Below are positions 1 to 9,126 of a stretch of DNA of 64,000 nucleotides, in pieces (the stretch's first letter is position 1; each line of letters begins with the position of its first letter). Below the pieces are notes generated by a model. It saw only the letters and a program-made list of their open reading frames with translations, had not been told where the DNA came from and did not search any database. The position numbers were made by a program, and so were the translations under genes. Origin of the DNA: an uncultured Lachnospiraceae bacterium (GTDB lineage: Bacteria; Bacillota; Clostridia; Lachnospirales; Lachnospiraceae); assembly GCA_910577015.1 (NCBI GenBank), contig CAJTKU010000009.1:50381-114380 (forward strand). The letters run 5' to 3'.

Positions 1-1
1 A

Positions 2-3000
2 GATGCAGGCAGCTGGGGCGTAAACGGTCAGGTAACTTTTGAAGATTACAAGGCAGTGGCAGTCCATACCGGCGGCGCAGACTGGAATCCGGGCATTTAT
101 CAGGAGGGCATAAACTTAAAGGCGGGCACCACATATGATGTGGCTTATACCGTACTGTCTGAAGTAGACAGGAAGGTCATGACCGGATTTGATAACGGCC
201 GTATTTTTATGAACACCGCAGAAGTAAAGGCTGGGGAGGAAACAGTTGTTTCTTACAGCTTCACAGCGGATACAGACCAGAATAACCAGAAATTTTACAT
301 ATATTTGGGCAATATGGAGGGCGAAGCTTATGCAAACCACAGCGTGCAGGTGTCCAATGTAAGCATTGTGGCGCAGGCGCCGGTTGTGCAGCCCCCTGTG
401 GAAACGCCTTCTTATGATGTGCAGGGAGAGAATCTCCTTTCCGGCCTGAAGGGGCTGTTTGACCCCGAGGAATGGGTTGCCATGGAGATTACAAAGTATG
501 GCAGCAACAATTTTACTTATGACATTACCGGCTATGAAGGCTGGCAGGAGTGGCATACAAGGGCGGAGCAGACGGGACTGACCCTGGAGGAAGGAAAAAA
601 TTATGTCATTACCTATGACATCACCTCCAGCGTGGATAAGACCGCGGTTCTGCATTTAGAGCAGATTACCGGGGAAGGAAGTGAAACCACTTATACCCAG
701 CTCGGGCATTATTGCTACAGCGTGAAAGCAGGAGAGAGAACCACCATTACTTTCATGACGGGTGTTATGGATAAAACGGTGGACAATGTCCGTTTCTATA
801 TCGGACTGGGAATGCCTGCAAGGGATATTCCCAACAATACGCCGAAGGGCGGGGTACATTTCGTAACCTTACAGGATATTTCCATGTTTGAAACCACCGC
901 AGGTTTTGAACAGGCAGGCTACAGCGCCAAATCTGTCAATACTAACGCCCTGCCTGCTCCCGAAGTGCATAACTCCGGCGTGGTAGCGGTATCGGAAAAT
1001 CTGGAACACAATGCGGTGGGCCGCGATATGACGCTTACCTTTGCGGAAAATCCCGAGTTTGCGGCGGCCATTACCGGCATTACCGTAAACGGCGCAGCTC
1101 TGTCAAAGGATAAATACACGGTGACAGATAAGACCATTGTATTGGATAAATCCATCTTTACACAGGCCGGCACATATAAGATTCAGATTGCGGCAGGCGA
1201 GTTTGAGGCAGCGGATGTCTATCAGGTAGTATATGCAGAGGACAAGTGGGTCCTGGACTGGAACGATGAGTTTGGCGGAAACAGCCTAGATATGACAAAA
1301 TGGGATTATCAGCTTGGCGACGGTTCCGATTACGGCGTTGCAGGCTGGGGTAACAATGAGCAGGAATACTACAGGGCAGAAAACCTGACAATAAATAACG
1401 GCGTGCTTACCATTGAAGCAAAACAGCAAAGCTATGGCGGAAAGCCGTATACTTCGGGCCGTATCCGCACCGTAACACAGAGCGGGGAAGATTTGTATGC
1501 CACCACCTACGGAAAGGTGGAGGCCAAAATTAAGATGCCGGAAGGCTCCGGGTTCTGGCCGGCATTCTGGATGCTGCCCGCTACGGATACCTATACCACA
1601 TGGGCGGCGTCGGGCGAGATAGATATTATGGAAGCAAGGGGACGTCAGCCGGGCGTGGTTGACGGCACCATCCACTTCGGGGAGCTTTGGCCGAACAACA
1701 AGCCGGACGGAGGCCATTATAATTTCCCGGAGGGAGAAGATATCACAGGTTACCATGTGTATGCAGTGGAATGGGATGTGGATTCCATTACCTGGTATGT
1801 GGACGGACATGAATACTGTACGTTGACCAACTGGTATTCAAAAGGAAACGGGGAGCCCACCAATTATGCTTATCCGGCGCCTTTTGACGAGCCCTTCTAT
1901 ATCCTGTTAAATCTGGCTGTGGGCGGTTCCTATGACGGAAACGTGCTGCCTACGGGTGCCGATTTCCCTGCTTCCATGGAAGTGGATTATGTGCGCGTTT
2001 ACAAAAATGCAGACGGATACGATACCGATAACATAAAAATTCCCGTTATTGAGAAAGACACGGAAGCTTTTGAAAGCTATATATGTGATGAAGAGGGCAA
2101 TTTCCTTGCCGACAAAAACTTTGATACGGTAAATACGGGCGCCATTACAGACGGCAATGTCAATCCGGAATCAAGGGACTGGTATTTTCTGGTAGGAAAC
2201 TATGGCGGCGCGGCATCCATTTCCAAAAAGAAGGTGGATGACAAAACCTATGCGGCAGTGAATGTGACTGCAGGCGGCAGCCAGAATTATGCGGTGCAGT
2301 TGTTGCAGCATTTCCCGCTGGCAGAGAATTATTCCTACGAAATCAGTTTTGACGCATATGCGTCAAAAGAGCGTGATATCACGGTAAAAGCGGCGGGCGA
2401 CGGGGATAATAGCTGGGCGGCTTATTCCAATGCCTTTACTGCAAACCTTACCACGAAGCCCGCGCATTACAGCTATCAGTTTACCATGGGGGCAAAGAGC
2501 GACCCGACAGCCCGTCTGGAGTTTAACATGGGACTGGATACGGGTACGGTATATATTGCCAATGTCAAAGTAACACAGACCGAAATAGTTACGGACAACG
2601 ATGGCGCAAAAACGCCTCTTGAAAACGGAAACCATGTTTATAACGGAAGCTTTACTTTAGGAAACGACAGGCTGGCTTACTGGCATGTGGAAGGCGGCAG
2701 TGGTACAGGCGCAGGCAGCGACAAGAAGCTGGCGCTGGTACCGGATGCAGGAAGCGCAAAAGCATATCAGATGGGTATTGAACTTTTACAATCTGATACT
2801 TATGAACTATCCTTTACAGCGGCCGGTGAAAGTGGTAAAATAGTATCAGTGAAGCTGACGGGAAAAGACGGTGAATATGCGTCTGAGGAATTTGTTCTGA
2901 CAGGCGGCACGGATAAAAAGGCATTTACATTCACCATGCCGGAGGGCGTAGGTACGGACAGCGCAGTCCTTACCTTTACCGTGGATGGAAGAACGGTACT

Positions 3001-4759
3001 GGATGATGTTTCCCTAATCAGAAAAACCAACCACAATGTGGATTACAGCGATATCAAGGTGTACCCGGTTGCAAACGGAGATTTTGAGCAGGGCGCTGCC
3101 GGATGGTCTACCTACGGCACGGATATGGGAGTTTTGTCAGAAGACGGCAATCAGTTCGGATACGCCACGGCAGGTCCCAGCGGCAATGCATGGGATAAAA
3201 TGCTGATTTATGCGGGTGTTTCCCTGACGCAGGGGCTTACATATGAAGTGAGCTTCAGGGCAAAAGCAGATGTTGACAATCAGACTGTAGAGGCAAAGCT
3301 GGAAAATGCTTCCTATGTTGCAACCTTTGCCCAGAAATTTACGGTAGGATTGGAGTGGCAGGAATATTCCTATACCTTCAAATCCTCCCTGCAGGGCATG
3401 GCGGACTTTAAATATTTGTTAGCGTATGCCGATACACAGGGCAGGATATACTTTGATGATTTGGAAATAAAAGTAGTGGGCGCAGAAATCGGAAAGGCGC
3501 CGGCATTTGCTTCAAACGGGGCAGTGAGGGAAGGCAAGCGTGCCATCTTTACCTACGGGGAGGATGCAGGTTGGGAAGCTGCCGCAAAGACTGTTTATGT
3601 GGACGGCGTACAGGTGCCGGAGCACAGGGTTATCTGGGATACGGAGAACAATACGCTGAGTCTGAAGGCGCTGTCCTTCCCGGGTACAGGAACCCACAGG
3701 GTAAGGCTCGTGGCAGAAGGCTATGATTACATAGAAACAGAGCAGACCATTATCGCGGCGGACGGCAGCGTGCTTGCAAACGGGGATTTTGCAAACGGTA
3801 CGGACGGCTGGAGTTTCTGGGCCATTGAGGACGCGCCGGGCAATGCCTGTGCAGAGCTTGATGTCGAAGACGGAAAAGCCCATGTGGCATTCAAGTGGGC
3901 GGGGCATAGTGAATGGGGTCCTGCAACATGGACCATCCAGTTCTCCAACCAGAACGTGGCGTTGGTAAAAGGAAAAGAGTATATCCTGACCTTTGACGCC
4001 TCCTCCACCCTTGACAGAAGTATTGAGGTTTGGGGCAAGGGAGCAGCGGAAACGCTTCTCGGAAGCGTGGAACTTGGCGGGGAAACCGGACAGTATACCA
4101 TAAGGTTTACCGCAGACGCCGATTTATACGAATACATCCAGTTCCGTCTGGGCACAACGGCGGATACCATGGATGCTCATGACCTTTATTTTGACAATGT
4201 TAAGCTGATTGCTGCCGATGAGGCAGATGTAGATATGACACCGGACGACCCCGATGACGTGGAAGATGATAAGGATTCCGATGATTCGGAAACCGGCGAG
4301 GGAAGCGGGACGCAAACCGGTAATCAGACAAATTCAGAAAATCAGGCCGGCAGCAGCCAGACCAGCAGCACGGGCCAGGGCGTAAGCAGCAGTCAGGATA
4401 CGCAGGCAGATGGAAAAGAGCGTATGCACAGCCCGCAGGATGAAGTAGGGGAGCCTTGGGCAAACAGACAGAGAACGCAAAACGGAAAACAGGAAGAAAC
4501 GCAGGAGGCATCCGATGCAGGGCAGGGAGAAGCTGCCGGCGCAGAGGAAGTTGAAGAAAAGGCAGACCAAAGTACGAAGGATAACGATACGGAAGATGGC
4601 GGAGAGAGAAAAGAAATTGAGGAAGAGGAAACGCCTCTTTCCAATGAAAATCTGGGAGGCACAGCACATCATGCAGTCATCTGGCTGGTACTTGGGGCGC
4701 TGGCAGCTGCAGCCGTTATTCTGTTCGTGATAGTACGAAAGTCTGAAAAAGAAGAATAA
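2..4759 (+). CDS. Membrane-anchored multi-CBM GH16 laminarinase (5' partial)
   Basis: Endo-beta-1,3-glucanase expected to cut laminarin-type glucans at the cell surface. The frame is open from base 2, so the N-terminus and signal peptide lie outside the window. CBM4/9-like beta-sandwich modules occupy roughly the first 270 visible residues. A GH16 domain follows at about 1246-2010, with the catalytic signature EIDIME encoded at 1616-1633 (nucleophile and acid/base glutamates). At least four more CBM4/9-like modules follow, recognisable by recurring NGDFxxGxxGW motifs. The C-terminus has an acidic, Ser/Gln-rich linker, one hydrophobic segment (about 4675-4735) and a short basic tail, so it is membrane-anchored. 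No clear LPxTG sortase motif is visible. It is followed 36 bp later by a chemoreceptor and then a beta-helix lipoprotein, suggesting one glucan-foraging operon. The family call is firm; the exact substrate is inferred. Confidence 0.9.
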   Translation, partial: DAGSWGVNGQVTFEDYKAVAVHTGGADWNPGIYQEGINLKAGTTYDVAYTVLSEVDRKVMTGFDNGRIFMNTAEVKAGEETVVSYSFTADTDQNNQKFYIYLGNMEGEAYANHSVQVSNVSIVAQAPVVQPPVETPSYDVQGENLLSGLKGLFDPEEWVAMEITKYGSNNFTYDITGYEGWQEWHTRAEQTGLTLEEGKNYVITYDITSSVDKTAVLHLEQITGEGSETTYTQLGHYCYSVKAGERTTITFMTGVMDKTVDNVRFYIGLGMPARDIPNNTPKGGVHFVTLQDISMFETTAGFEQAGYSAKSVNTNALPAPEVHNSGVVAVSENLEHNAVGRDMTLTFAENPEFAAAITGITVNGAALSKDKYTVTDKTIVLDKSIFTQAGTYKIQIAAGEFEAADVYQVVYAEDKWVLDWNDEFGGNSLDMTKWDYQLGDGSDYGVAGWGNNEQEYYRAENLTINNGVLTIEAKQQSYGGKPYTSGRIRTVTQSGEDLYATTYGKVEAKIKMPEGSGFWPAFWMLPATDTYTTWAASGEIDIMEARGRQPGVVDGTIHFGELWPNNKPDGGHYNFPEGEDITGYHVYAVEWDVDSITWYVDGHEYCTLTNWYSKGNGEPTNYAYPAPFDEPFYILLNLAVGGSYDGNVLPTGADFPASMEVDYVRVYKNADGYDTDNIKIPVIEKDTEAFESYICDEEGNFLADKNFDTVNTGAITDGNVNPESRDWYFLVGNYGGAASISKKKVDDKTYAAVNVTAGGSQNYAVQLLQHFPLAENYSYEISFDAYASKERDITVKAAGDGDNSWAAYSNAFTANLTTKPAHYSYQFTMGAKSDPTARLEFNMGLDTGTVYIANVKVTQTEIVTDNDGAKTPLENGNHVYNGSFTLGNDRLAYWHVEGGSGTGAGSDKKLALVPDAGSAKAYQMGIELLQSDTYELSFTAAGESGKIVSVKLTGKDGEYASEEFVLTGGTDKKAFTFTMPEGVGTDSAVLTFTVDGRTVLDDVSLIRKTNHNVDYSDIKVYPVANGDFEQGAAGWSTYGTDMGVLSEDGNQFGYATAGPSGNAWDKMLIYAGVSLTQGLTYEVSFRAKADVDNQTVEAKLENASYVATFAQKFTVGLEWQEYSYTFKSSLQGMADFKYLLAYADTQGRIYFDDLEIKVVGAEIGKAPAFASNGAVREGKRAIFTYGEDAGWEAAAKTVYVDGVQVPEHRVIWDTENNTLSLKALSFPGTGTHRVRLVAEGYDYIETEQTIIAADGSVLANGDFANGTDGWSFWAIEDAPGNACAELDVEDGKAHVAFKWAGHSEWGPATWTIQFSNQNVALVKGKEYILTFDASSTLDRSIEVWGKGAAETLLGSVELGGETGQYTIRFTADADLYEYIQFRLGTTADTMDAHDLYFDNVKLIAADEADVDMTPDDPDDVEDDKDSDDSETGEGSGTQTGNQTNSENQAGSSQTSSTGQGVSSSQDTQADGKERMHSPQDEVGEPWANRQRTQNGKQEETQEASDAGQGEAAGAEEVEEKADQSTKDNDTEDGGERKEIEEEETPLSNENLGGTAHHAVIWLVLGALAAAAVILFVIVRKSEKEE

Positions 4760-4795
4760 AAGGCATCTGTTTTCAAACACAAAGGAGGAGTCGGT

Positions 4796-7219
4796 ATGCC
4801 AGAAGGAAAGCAGCTAAAAGAAAAGGATATGGCGGCAAAAGAAGCTGCAAAGCTTGAAAAACAGGCGGCGAAAGAAGCTGCAAAAAAGGAAAAGCAGGCA
4901 GCGAAAGAGGCAGCAAAGCTTGAAAAGCAGGCGAAACAGCCTGAAATAGAAGCAGCAAAGCTTGAAAAACAGGCGGCGAAAGAAGCTGCAAAAAAGGAAA
5001 AACAGGCAGCGAAAGAGGCGGCAAAGCTTGAAAAACAGGCGGCTAAGGAAGCAGCAAAGCAGGCGGCAGGCGGGGCAAAAAAGGATAATGCGGAAAAAAA
5101 GCCTGCTAAGAATAATGTTAAGCCGGTAAAGAAAAAAGAGAAGCCTGTGAAAGCAGGAAAGCAGCATGCTGCAAGCGTCGTGAAAAAGGCAAAAGGCATC
5201 AGCATCAGGGTTCAGTTGTATCTGGGCTTCCTGCTTCCTGTGGCATTTATCATCATCGTAGGCGTGGTATCCTATTCCAATGCATCTTCCGGTCTGGTAG
5301 CCAACTATGAGGAGTCCGCCCGCAGCGCCGTGGAAATGACGGCCAGGTGTCTGGACCAAGGCTTTGATTCCGTTGCCGCCATGGTAACGGAGCTGTCCAA
5401 TGATACCATCATAAAAGGATACGGTCTCGGAGGATATGTCAACAACAGCCAGCAGCAGGCAGCTACCCGAAACAATATCAGGACGCAGATACTGGTAAAA
5501 CAGGGCATGAACGACGCGGTACAGGATATTTATATCATTCCTGTTGCAGATGAAGTTTTTGTCACCAGCAAGACGATAAAAAACGACAATGAGCTGGACA
5601 GCTTTATCGATGAAATGGTGGCGGCAGGAGAGGATTATTTCTTTAAGGACGCCTTTGTAAACTGGGGAAGCGAGCATCCCTATATGGACACAGTGGTCGG
5701 CTATACTGCGGAGGATTATATCATGTATGCGAGCCGTAAGTTCAGTGCAGGCTCCCTGTACGGCGCCATTGTGGTGGATGTGAAAAACGAGTATGTGCTG
5801 GATACCCTCGGACAGCTTGATTTCGGAGAGGAATGCCAGATTTCCTTTACCACCAAGGAAGGAAAGACCATCGGCATTAACAATACCATTGATGTGAGCC
5901 AGTTAGATATATTCCAGGATGCCAGCGTGAGCGGGGAAAGCTTTGTTTCAGGGTATGCCAAAGTTAACAGAGTCAATTATTTCTACATGATAACAAAAAG
6001 TTCCACGTCGGAAGCATTACTGACAGTGCTTGTACCAAAGTCTTATATTACACAGAAGTCAGACAGCATCCGGCTGCTTACCATCGTGATGGTAGTGATT
6101 GCGACGGTGATTGCCTTTATCATCAGCAGCCTGATTGTCAGAATCATTGCAAAGAACATTAAAAAGGGAGTTATCACCCTTGGCGATGTTGCACAGGGCA
6201 ATCTGGTATTAAAGCAAGAAAAAATTGCCAACAACGAGTTTGGCAAGCTGAGGCTGGCGATTGTCAATACGGCCGAGAGAATCAAGGGGCTGGTGCTTAC
6301 CGTCAGGAATATGATGACGGAGGTTTCCTCCTCAGCGGAAAAGGTAAGCGCCTCCAGTGTGGAAATGGATGATATGGTTGCAAAGGTCAATGCTGACATT
6401 GATGAAATCGGCAACAATATCGAGAAAGAGGATAAAGCAATCAATTCCTGCCACGACCAGATGGAAGAGCTTTCCAAGAAGATTAAGAAGGTCGGCGGCA
6501 ATGTAGCCGAAACCATGGAAGGAATTGAAAGCACGAAGAACTCCATTGATAACGGCATGGAGGCAATGGCGGCCATGGCGAGCCAGTCTGAGCGGACGAC
6601 TGCCGTTACGGACGAGGTGCGCAACGAGGTTATGAACCTGGGCGGCAAACTGGAAGAAATCCATGCTTTTGTGGACAGTATTGCAAATATAGCTAAGGAA
6701 ACCAACCTTCTGTCCCTGAACGCTTCCATTGAAGCGGCCCGTGCGGGTGAGTTTGGACGCGGTTTCTCCGTTGTTGCAGAGGAAATCAGAAAACTGGCGG
6801 ACAGTTCCGCAAAGACAGCGCAGGATATCCAGAAGGAAATCAGTGAAGTTACGGCATCCGCCGACAGCACCGTAGTCAAGGTAAAGGAAGCGCAGAATAT
6901 TGTGGCAATGCAGAACAAACAGGTACAGGATACCGTGGCCGTGTTTGAGCAGATGAATACTTTCATGAAACAGTTTATTGAAAGTCTGGAAATGATTGCT
7001 TCCGATATGGAAGAGATGAACGGCGACAGGAAGCAGGCGCTTACCTCTATGAGGGAAATCAACGAGATTTCCAGCCAGAATATTGAATTTATCACCAATA
7101 TCAGCACTTCCATCGAACAGCAGATGGCGTTTGCAAGGAAGTTGAGCGAGGAGGCTGTGGTATTACAGCAGAATATGGAAGAACTGGAAGGCGCCATCAC
7201 CACCTTCCGTCTGGAATAA
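4796..7219 (+). CDS. Methyl-accepting chemotaxis protein with Lys/Ala repeat N-terminus
   Basis: Transmembrane chemoreceptor. The ATG at 4796 follows a good GGAGG site. Residues 1-135 are an unusual, highly charged tract built from repeats of [11 protein letters not shown] type, predicted as a cytoplasmic coiled coil. Membrane segment 1 lies near residues 141-160, then an extracytoplasmic Cache-like sensor (about 165-420), membrane segment 2 (about 423-446), a HAMP region and the conserved signalling hairpin ([16 protein letters not shown] near residues 635-650). It sits between a GH16 glucanase and a probable exo-glucanase, so it may steer cells toward beta-glucan products; that ligand is an inference. 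The receptor class is certain. The basic N-terminal extension is not typical of chemoreceptors and its role is unknown. Confidence 0.93.
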   Translation: MPEGKQLKEKDMAAKEAAKLEKQAAKEAAKKEKQAAKEAAKLEKQAKQPEIEAAKLEKQAAKEAAKKEKQAAKEAAKLEKQAAKEAAKQAAGGAKKDNAEKKPAKNNVKPVKKKEKPVKAGKQHAASVVKKAKGISIRVQLYLGFLLPVAFIIIVGVVSYSNASSGLVANYEESARSAVEMTARCLDQGFDSVAAMVTELSNDTIIKGYGLGGYVNNSQQQAATRNNIRTQILVKQGMNDAVQDIYIIPVADEVFVTSKTIKNDNELDSFIDEMVAAGEDYFFKDAFVNWGSEHPYMDTVVGYTAEDYIMYASRKFSAGSLYGAIVVDVKNEYVLDTLGQLDFGEECQISFTTKEGKTIGINNTIDVSQLDIFQDASVSGESFVSGYAKVNRVNYFYMITKSSTSEALLTVLVPKSYITQKSDSIRLLTIVMVVIATVIAFIISSLIVRIIAKNIKKGVITLGDVAQGNLVLKQEKIANNEFGKLRLAIVNTAERIKGLVLTVRNMMTEVSSSAEKVSASSVEMDDMVAKVNADIDEIGNNIEKEDKAINSCHDQMEELSKKIKKVGGNVAETMEGIESTKNSIDNGMEAMAAMASQSERTTAVTDEVRNEVMNLGGKLEEIHAFVDSIANIAKETNLLSLNASIEAARAGEFGRGFSVVAEEIRKLADSSAKTAQDIQKEISEVTASADSTVVKVKEAQNIVAMQNKQVQDTVAVFEQMNTFMKQFIESLEMIASDMEEMNGDRKQALTSMREINEISSQNIEFITNISTSIEQQMAFARKLSEEAVVLQQNMEELEGAITTFRLE
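4843..5065 (+). repeat. In-frame tandem repeat encoding AKEAAK(L/K)EKQ units
   Basis: Near-identical units of about 33 bp (GCAAAGCTTGAAAAACAGGC-type) recur in tandem inside the chemoreceptor gene. They alternate between a LEKQ and a KEKQ version. One unit is altered to QAKQPEIE. The high nucleotide identity implies recent expansion or ongoing copy-number change. Confidence 0.8.
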
Positions 7220-7230
7220 TAGGAGGAATA

Positions 7231-9006
7231 GTGCTTTTGGCAACAGCCTGTCTGACAGGGTGCGGCAAAGAGGACCCGAAGGCGGTATACCAAATAGAAA
7301 ATTACCATATTGATGCATTGGGAGAGAACACATATGTGTTCTCTCCTTTGGATGAACCTGAAGAAGTGCAGGCGGCGCTGGACAGACTCTGGCAGGTTCA
7401 GGAAGTGAATCAGTTTGGGGAAGAAAGATATGCCGTTTATTTTTTGCCGGGAGAATATGATGAGTCTATTTCCGTGAAAGTCGGATACTATATGCAGGCA
7501 GCCGGACTGGGGTATCTGCCCGATGATACGGTGCTGCCGGCTTTGAACTGTGATGCCAGATGGCTGGGCGGTGCGGACAATCACAACGCTACCTGCAATT
7601 TCTGGCGCGGAGTGGAAAATCTGCGGGTTAATTCCAATACCATGTGGGCTGTTTCACAGGCCACCTTTATGCGCAGGGTGCATATAGCAGGCTCCCTTTA
7701 TCTGCATGATGAGTATGGTTGGGCGAGCGGCGGTTTTCTTGCGGATTCCGTGGTGGACGGCATAACGGATTCAGGAAGCCAGCAGCAGTGGCTGTCCCGA
7801 AACTGCGACTGGGAAAAATGGCTCGGCGAAAACTGGAACATGGTATTTGCCGGTATTGAACCGGGTAAAGCGCCTGTCGGCACCTGGCCGGCGAAAGCGT
7901 ACACCACTGTGGAGGTGGTGGAAGAGATACAGGAGAAGCCGTTCCTTGTCTGGGATGAAGAAGAAGGATTGGGTGTTTTTGTTCCGGCGCGCAGGGAGAA
8001 TGCCACGGGTGTTTCCTGGCGTGCGTCAGGAGAAAACCTGGCAAAGGAAGACTTGGCAGGCGCTTTTGTGCCGTTATCGGAATTTTATGTTGCAAAGCCG
8101 GAGACAGATACTGCGGAAACCTTAAATGCAGCTTTACAGGAAGGGAAGAATCTGTTTTTTACCCCTGGTATATATGAGTTATCGGAAGAACTGCTGGTTG
8201 AAAGGGAAGGCTGTATTATTCTGGGAACCGGGCTGGCGACCCTGCGTCCCCAAAACGGAAACGCCTGTATGAAAGTGACGGCAGCACAAGACGTTATCCT
8301 GGCAGGACTGCTGTTTGACGCGGGATGTGAAAAGTCCCCATTGCTTTTGCAGGTAGGGGAAGCGGATAAGACGGAAGAAAGAGATGGAAAGGAAGATGCG
8401 CCTACGGTGCTTTCGGATTTGTTTTTCCGGGTGGGAGGCGCGCTCACAAAACCTGTTTCCGTGGAAGCCTGTGCAGAAATTAACAATTCCCATGTCCTGG
8501 GGGACAATTTCTGGGTGTGGCGCGCAGACCATGGAACCCAGGTGGGCTGGGACATCAACACGGCTGTGAACGGATTGATTGTAAACGGCGACGATGTTAC
8601 AATATATGCCCTTATGGTAGAGCATTTTCAGGAATATCAGACTTTGTGGAGAGGTAACGGCGGAAAGGTTATCATGTATCAGAGTGAGATACCTTATGAT
8701 GTGCCTTCCCAGTCTGAGTTTGTAAGCCATGACGGTACGGTAAACGGTTTTGCTTCTTACAAGGTGGAAGAGAATGTGGAAAGCCACGAGGCATGGGGAA
8801 TCGGCATATATGCATATAACAGGGACGCTATTATAGAGATATACAGCGCCATGGAGGCGCCCGAAAAACCGGATATAAAGATACACAATGTCTGTGCGGT
8901 AATGATTACCGGCAATCCGGGAATCAGCCATGTCATCAACGAAGAAGGCGGTCCCTGTTACCGTGCGGGAGTAAGACAGATAATCACAGAATATCTAAAA
9001 AAATAA
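7231..9006 (+). CDS. Beta-helix lipoprotein, probable GH55-like exo-beta-1,3-glucanase
   Basis: Predicted secreted lipoprotein of 591 residues beginning with GTG after AGGAGG. The lipobox is LTGC. The leader is very short and lacks a basic n-region, so the start could be misplaced. The body reads as two right-handed beta-helix halves. The segments VNQFGEERYAVYFLPGEY, GSQQQWLSRNCDW and NGDDVTIYALMVEHFQEYQT resemble, from memory, actinobacterial secreted proteins variously annotated as coagulation factor 5/8, adenylyl cyclase or GH55 laminarinase. E486 in YQSEIPYD is a candidate acid residue at a similar relative position to that of GH55. The gene lies 11 bp after the chemoreceptor and ends at a strong terminator. 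The laminarinase context supports exo-beta-1,3-glucanase activity, but the family assignment is inferred. Confidence 0.6.
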   Translation: MLLATACLTGCGKEDPKAVYQIENYHIDALGENTYVFSPLDEPEEVQAALDRLWQVQEVNQFGEERYAVYFLPGEYDESISVKVGYYMQAAGLGYLPDDTVLPALNCDARWLGGADNHNATCNFWRGVENLRVNSNTMWAVSQATFMRRVHIAGSLYLHDEYGWASGGFLADSVVDGITDSGSQQQWLSRNCDWEKWLGENWNMVFAGIEPGKAPVGTWPAKAYTTVEVVEEIQEKPFLVWDEEEGLGVFVPARRENATGVSWRASGENLAKEDLAGAFVPLSEFYVAKPETDTAETLNAALQEGKNLFFTPGIYELSEELLVEREGCIILGTGLATLRPQNGNACMKVTAAQDVILAGLLFDAGCEKSPLLLQVGEADKTEERDGKEDAPTVLSDLFFRVGGALTKPVSVEACAEINNSHVLGDNFWVWRADHGTQVGWDINTAVNGLIVNGDDVTIYALMVEHFQEYQTLWRGNGGKVIMYQSEIPYDVPSQSEFVSHDGTVNGFASYKVEENVESHEAWGIGIYAYNRDAIIEIYSAMEAPEKPDIKIHNVCAVMITGNPGISHVINEEGGPCYRAGVRQIITEYLKK

Positions 9007-9023
9007 CACCTTATTGAAAAAAG

Positions 9024-9052
9024 GTCCATTTCCCAGGAAATGGACTTTTTTT
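9024..9052 (+). terminator. Rho-independent terminator
   Basis: A perfect 10-bp stem (GTCCATTTCC / GGAAATGGAC) is followed by seven T residues. It ends the GH16-chemoreceptor-lipoprotein unit. Confidence 0.9.
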
Positions 9053-9126
9053 ATAATGAAAATTAGAAAAATAGGATAGTGTGTTTTTCTTTTTCTGAAA
9101 GTATAAGGAAGAAAGAGGAGAGGATT

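Noticed and set aside
4640..4759. Sortase LPxTG anchor on the laminarinase
   Set aside because: The C-terminus has a membrane helix and basic tail, but no LPxTG-like pentapeptide at the right distance; TPLSN is not convincing.
4814..5677. 287-codon minus-strand frame rich in Cys/Leu/Phe
   Set aside because: Antisense of the Lys/Ala repeat; its repeats are forced by the coding strand.
6043..7584. 513-codon open frame on the minus strand
   Set aside because: It lies opposite the chemoreceptor signalling domain, has Ser/Ile-rich composition typical of an antisense shadow and has no ribosome site.
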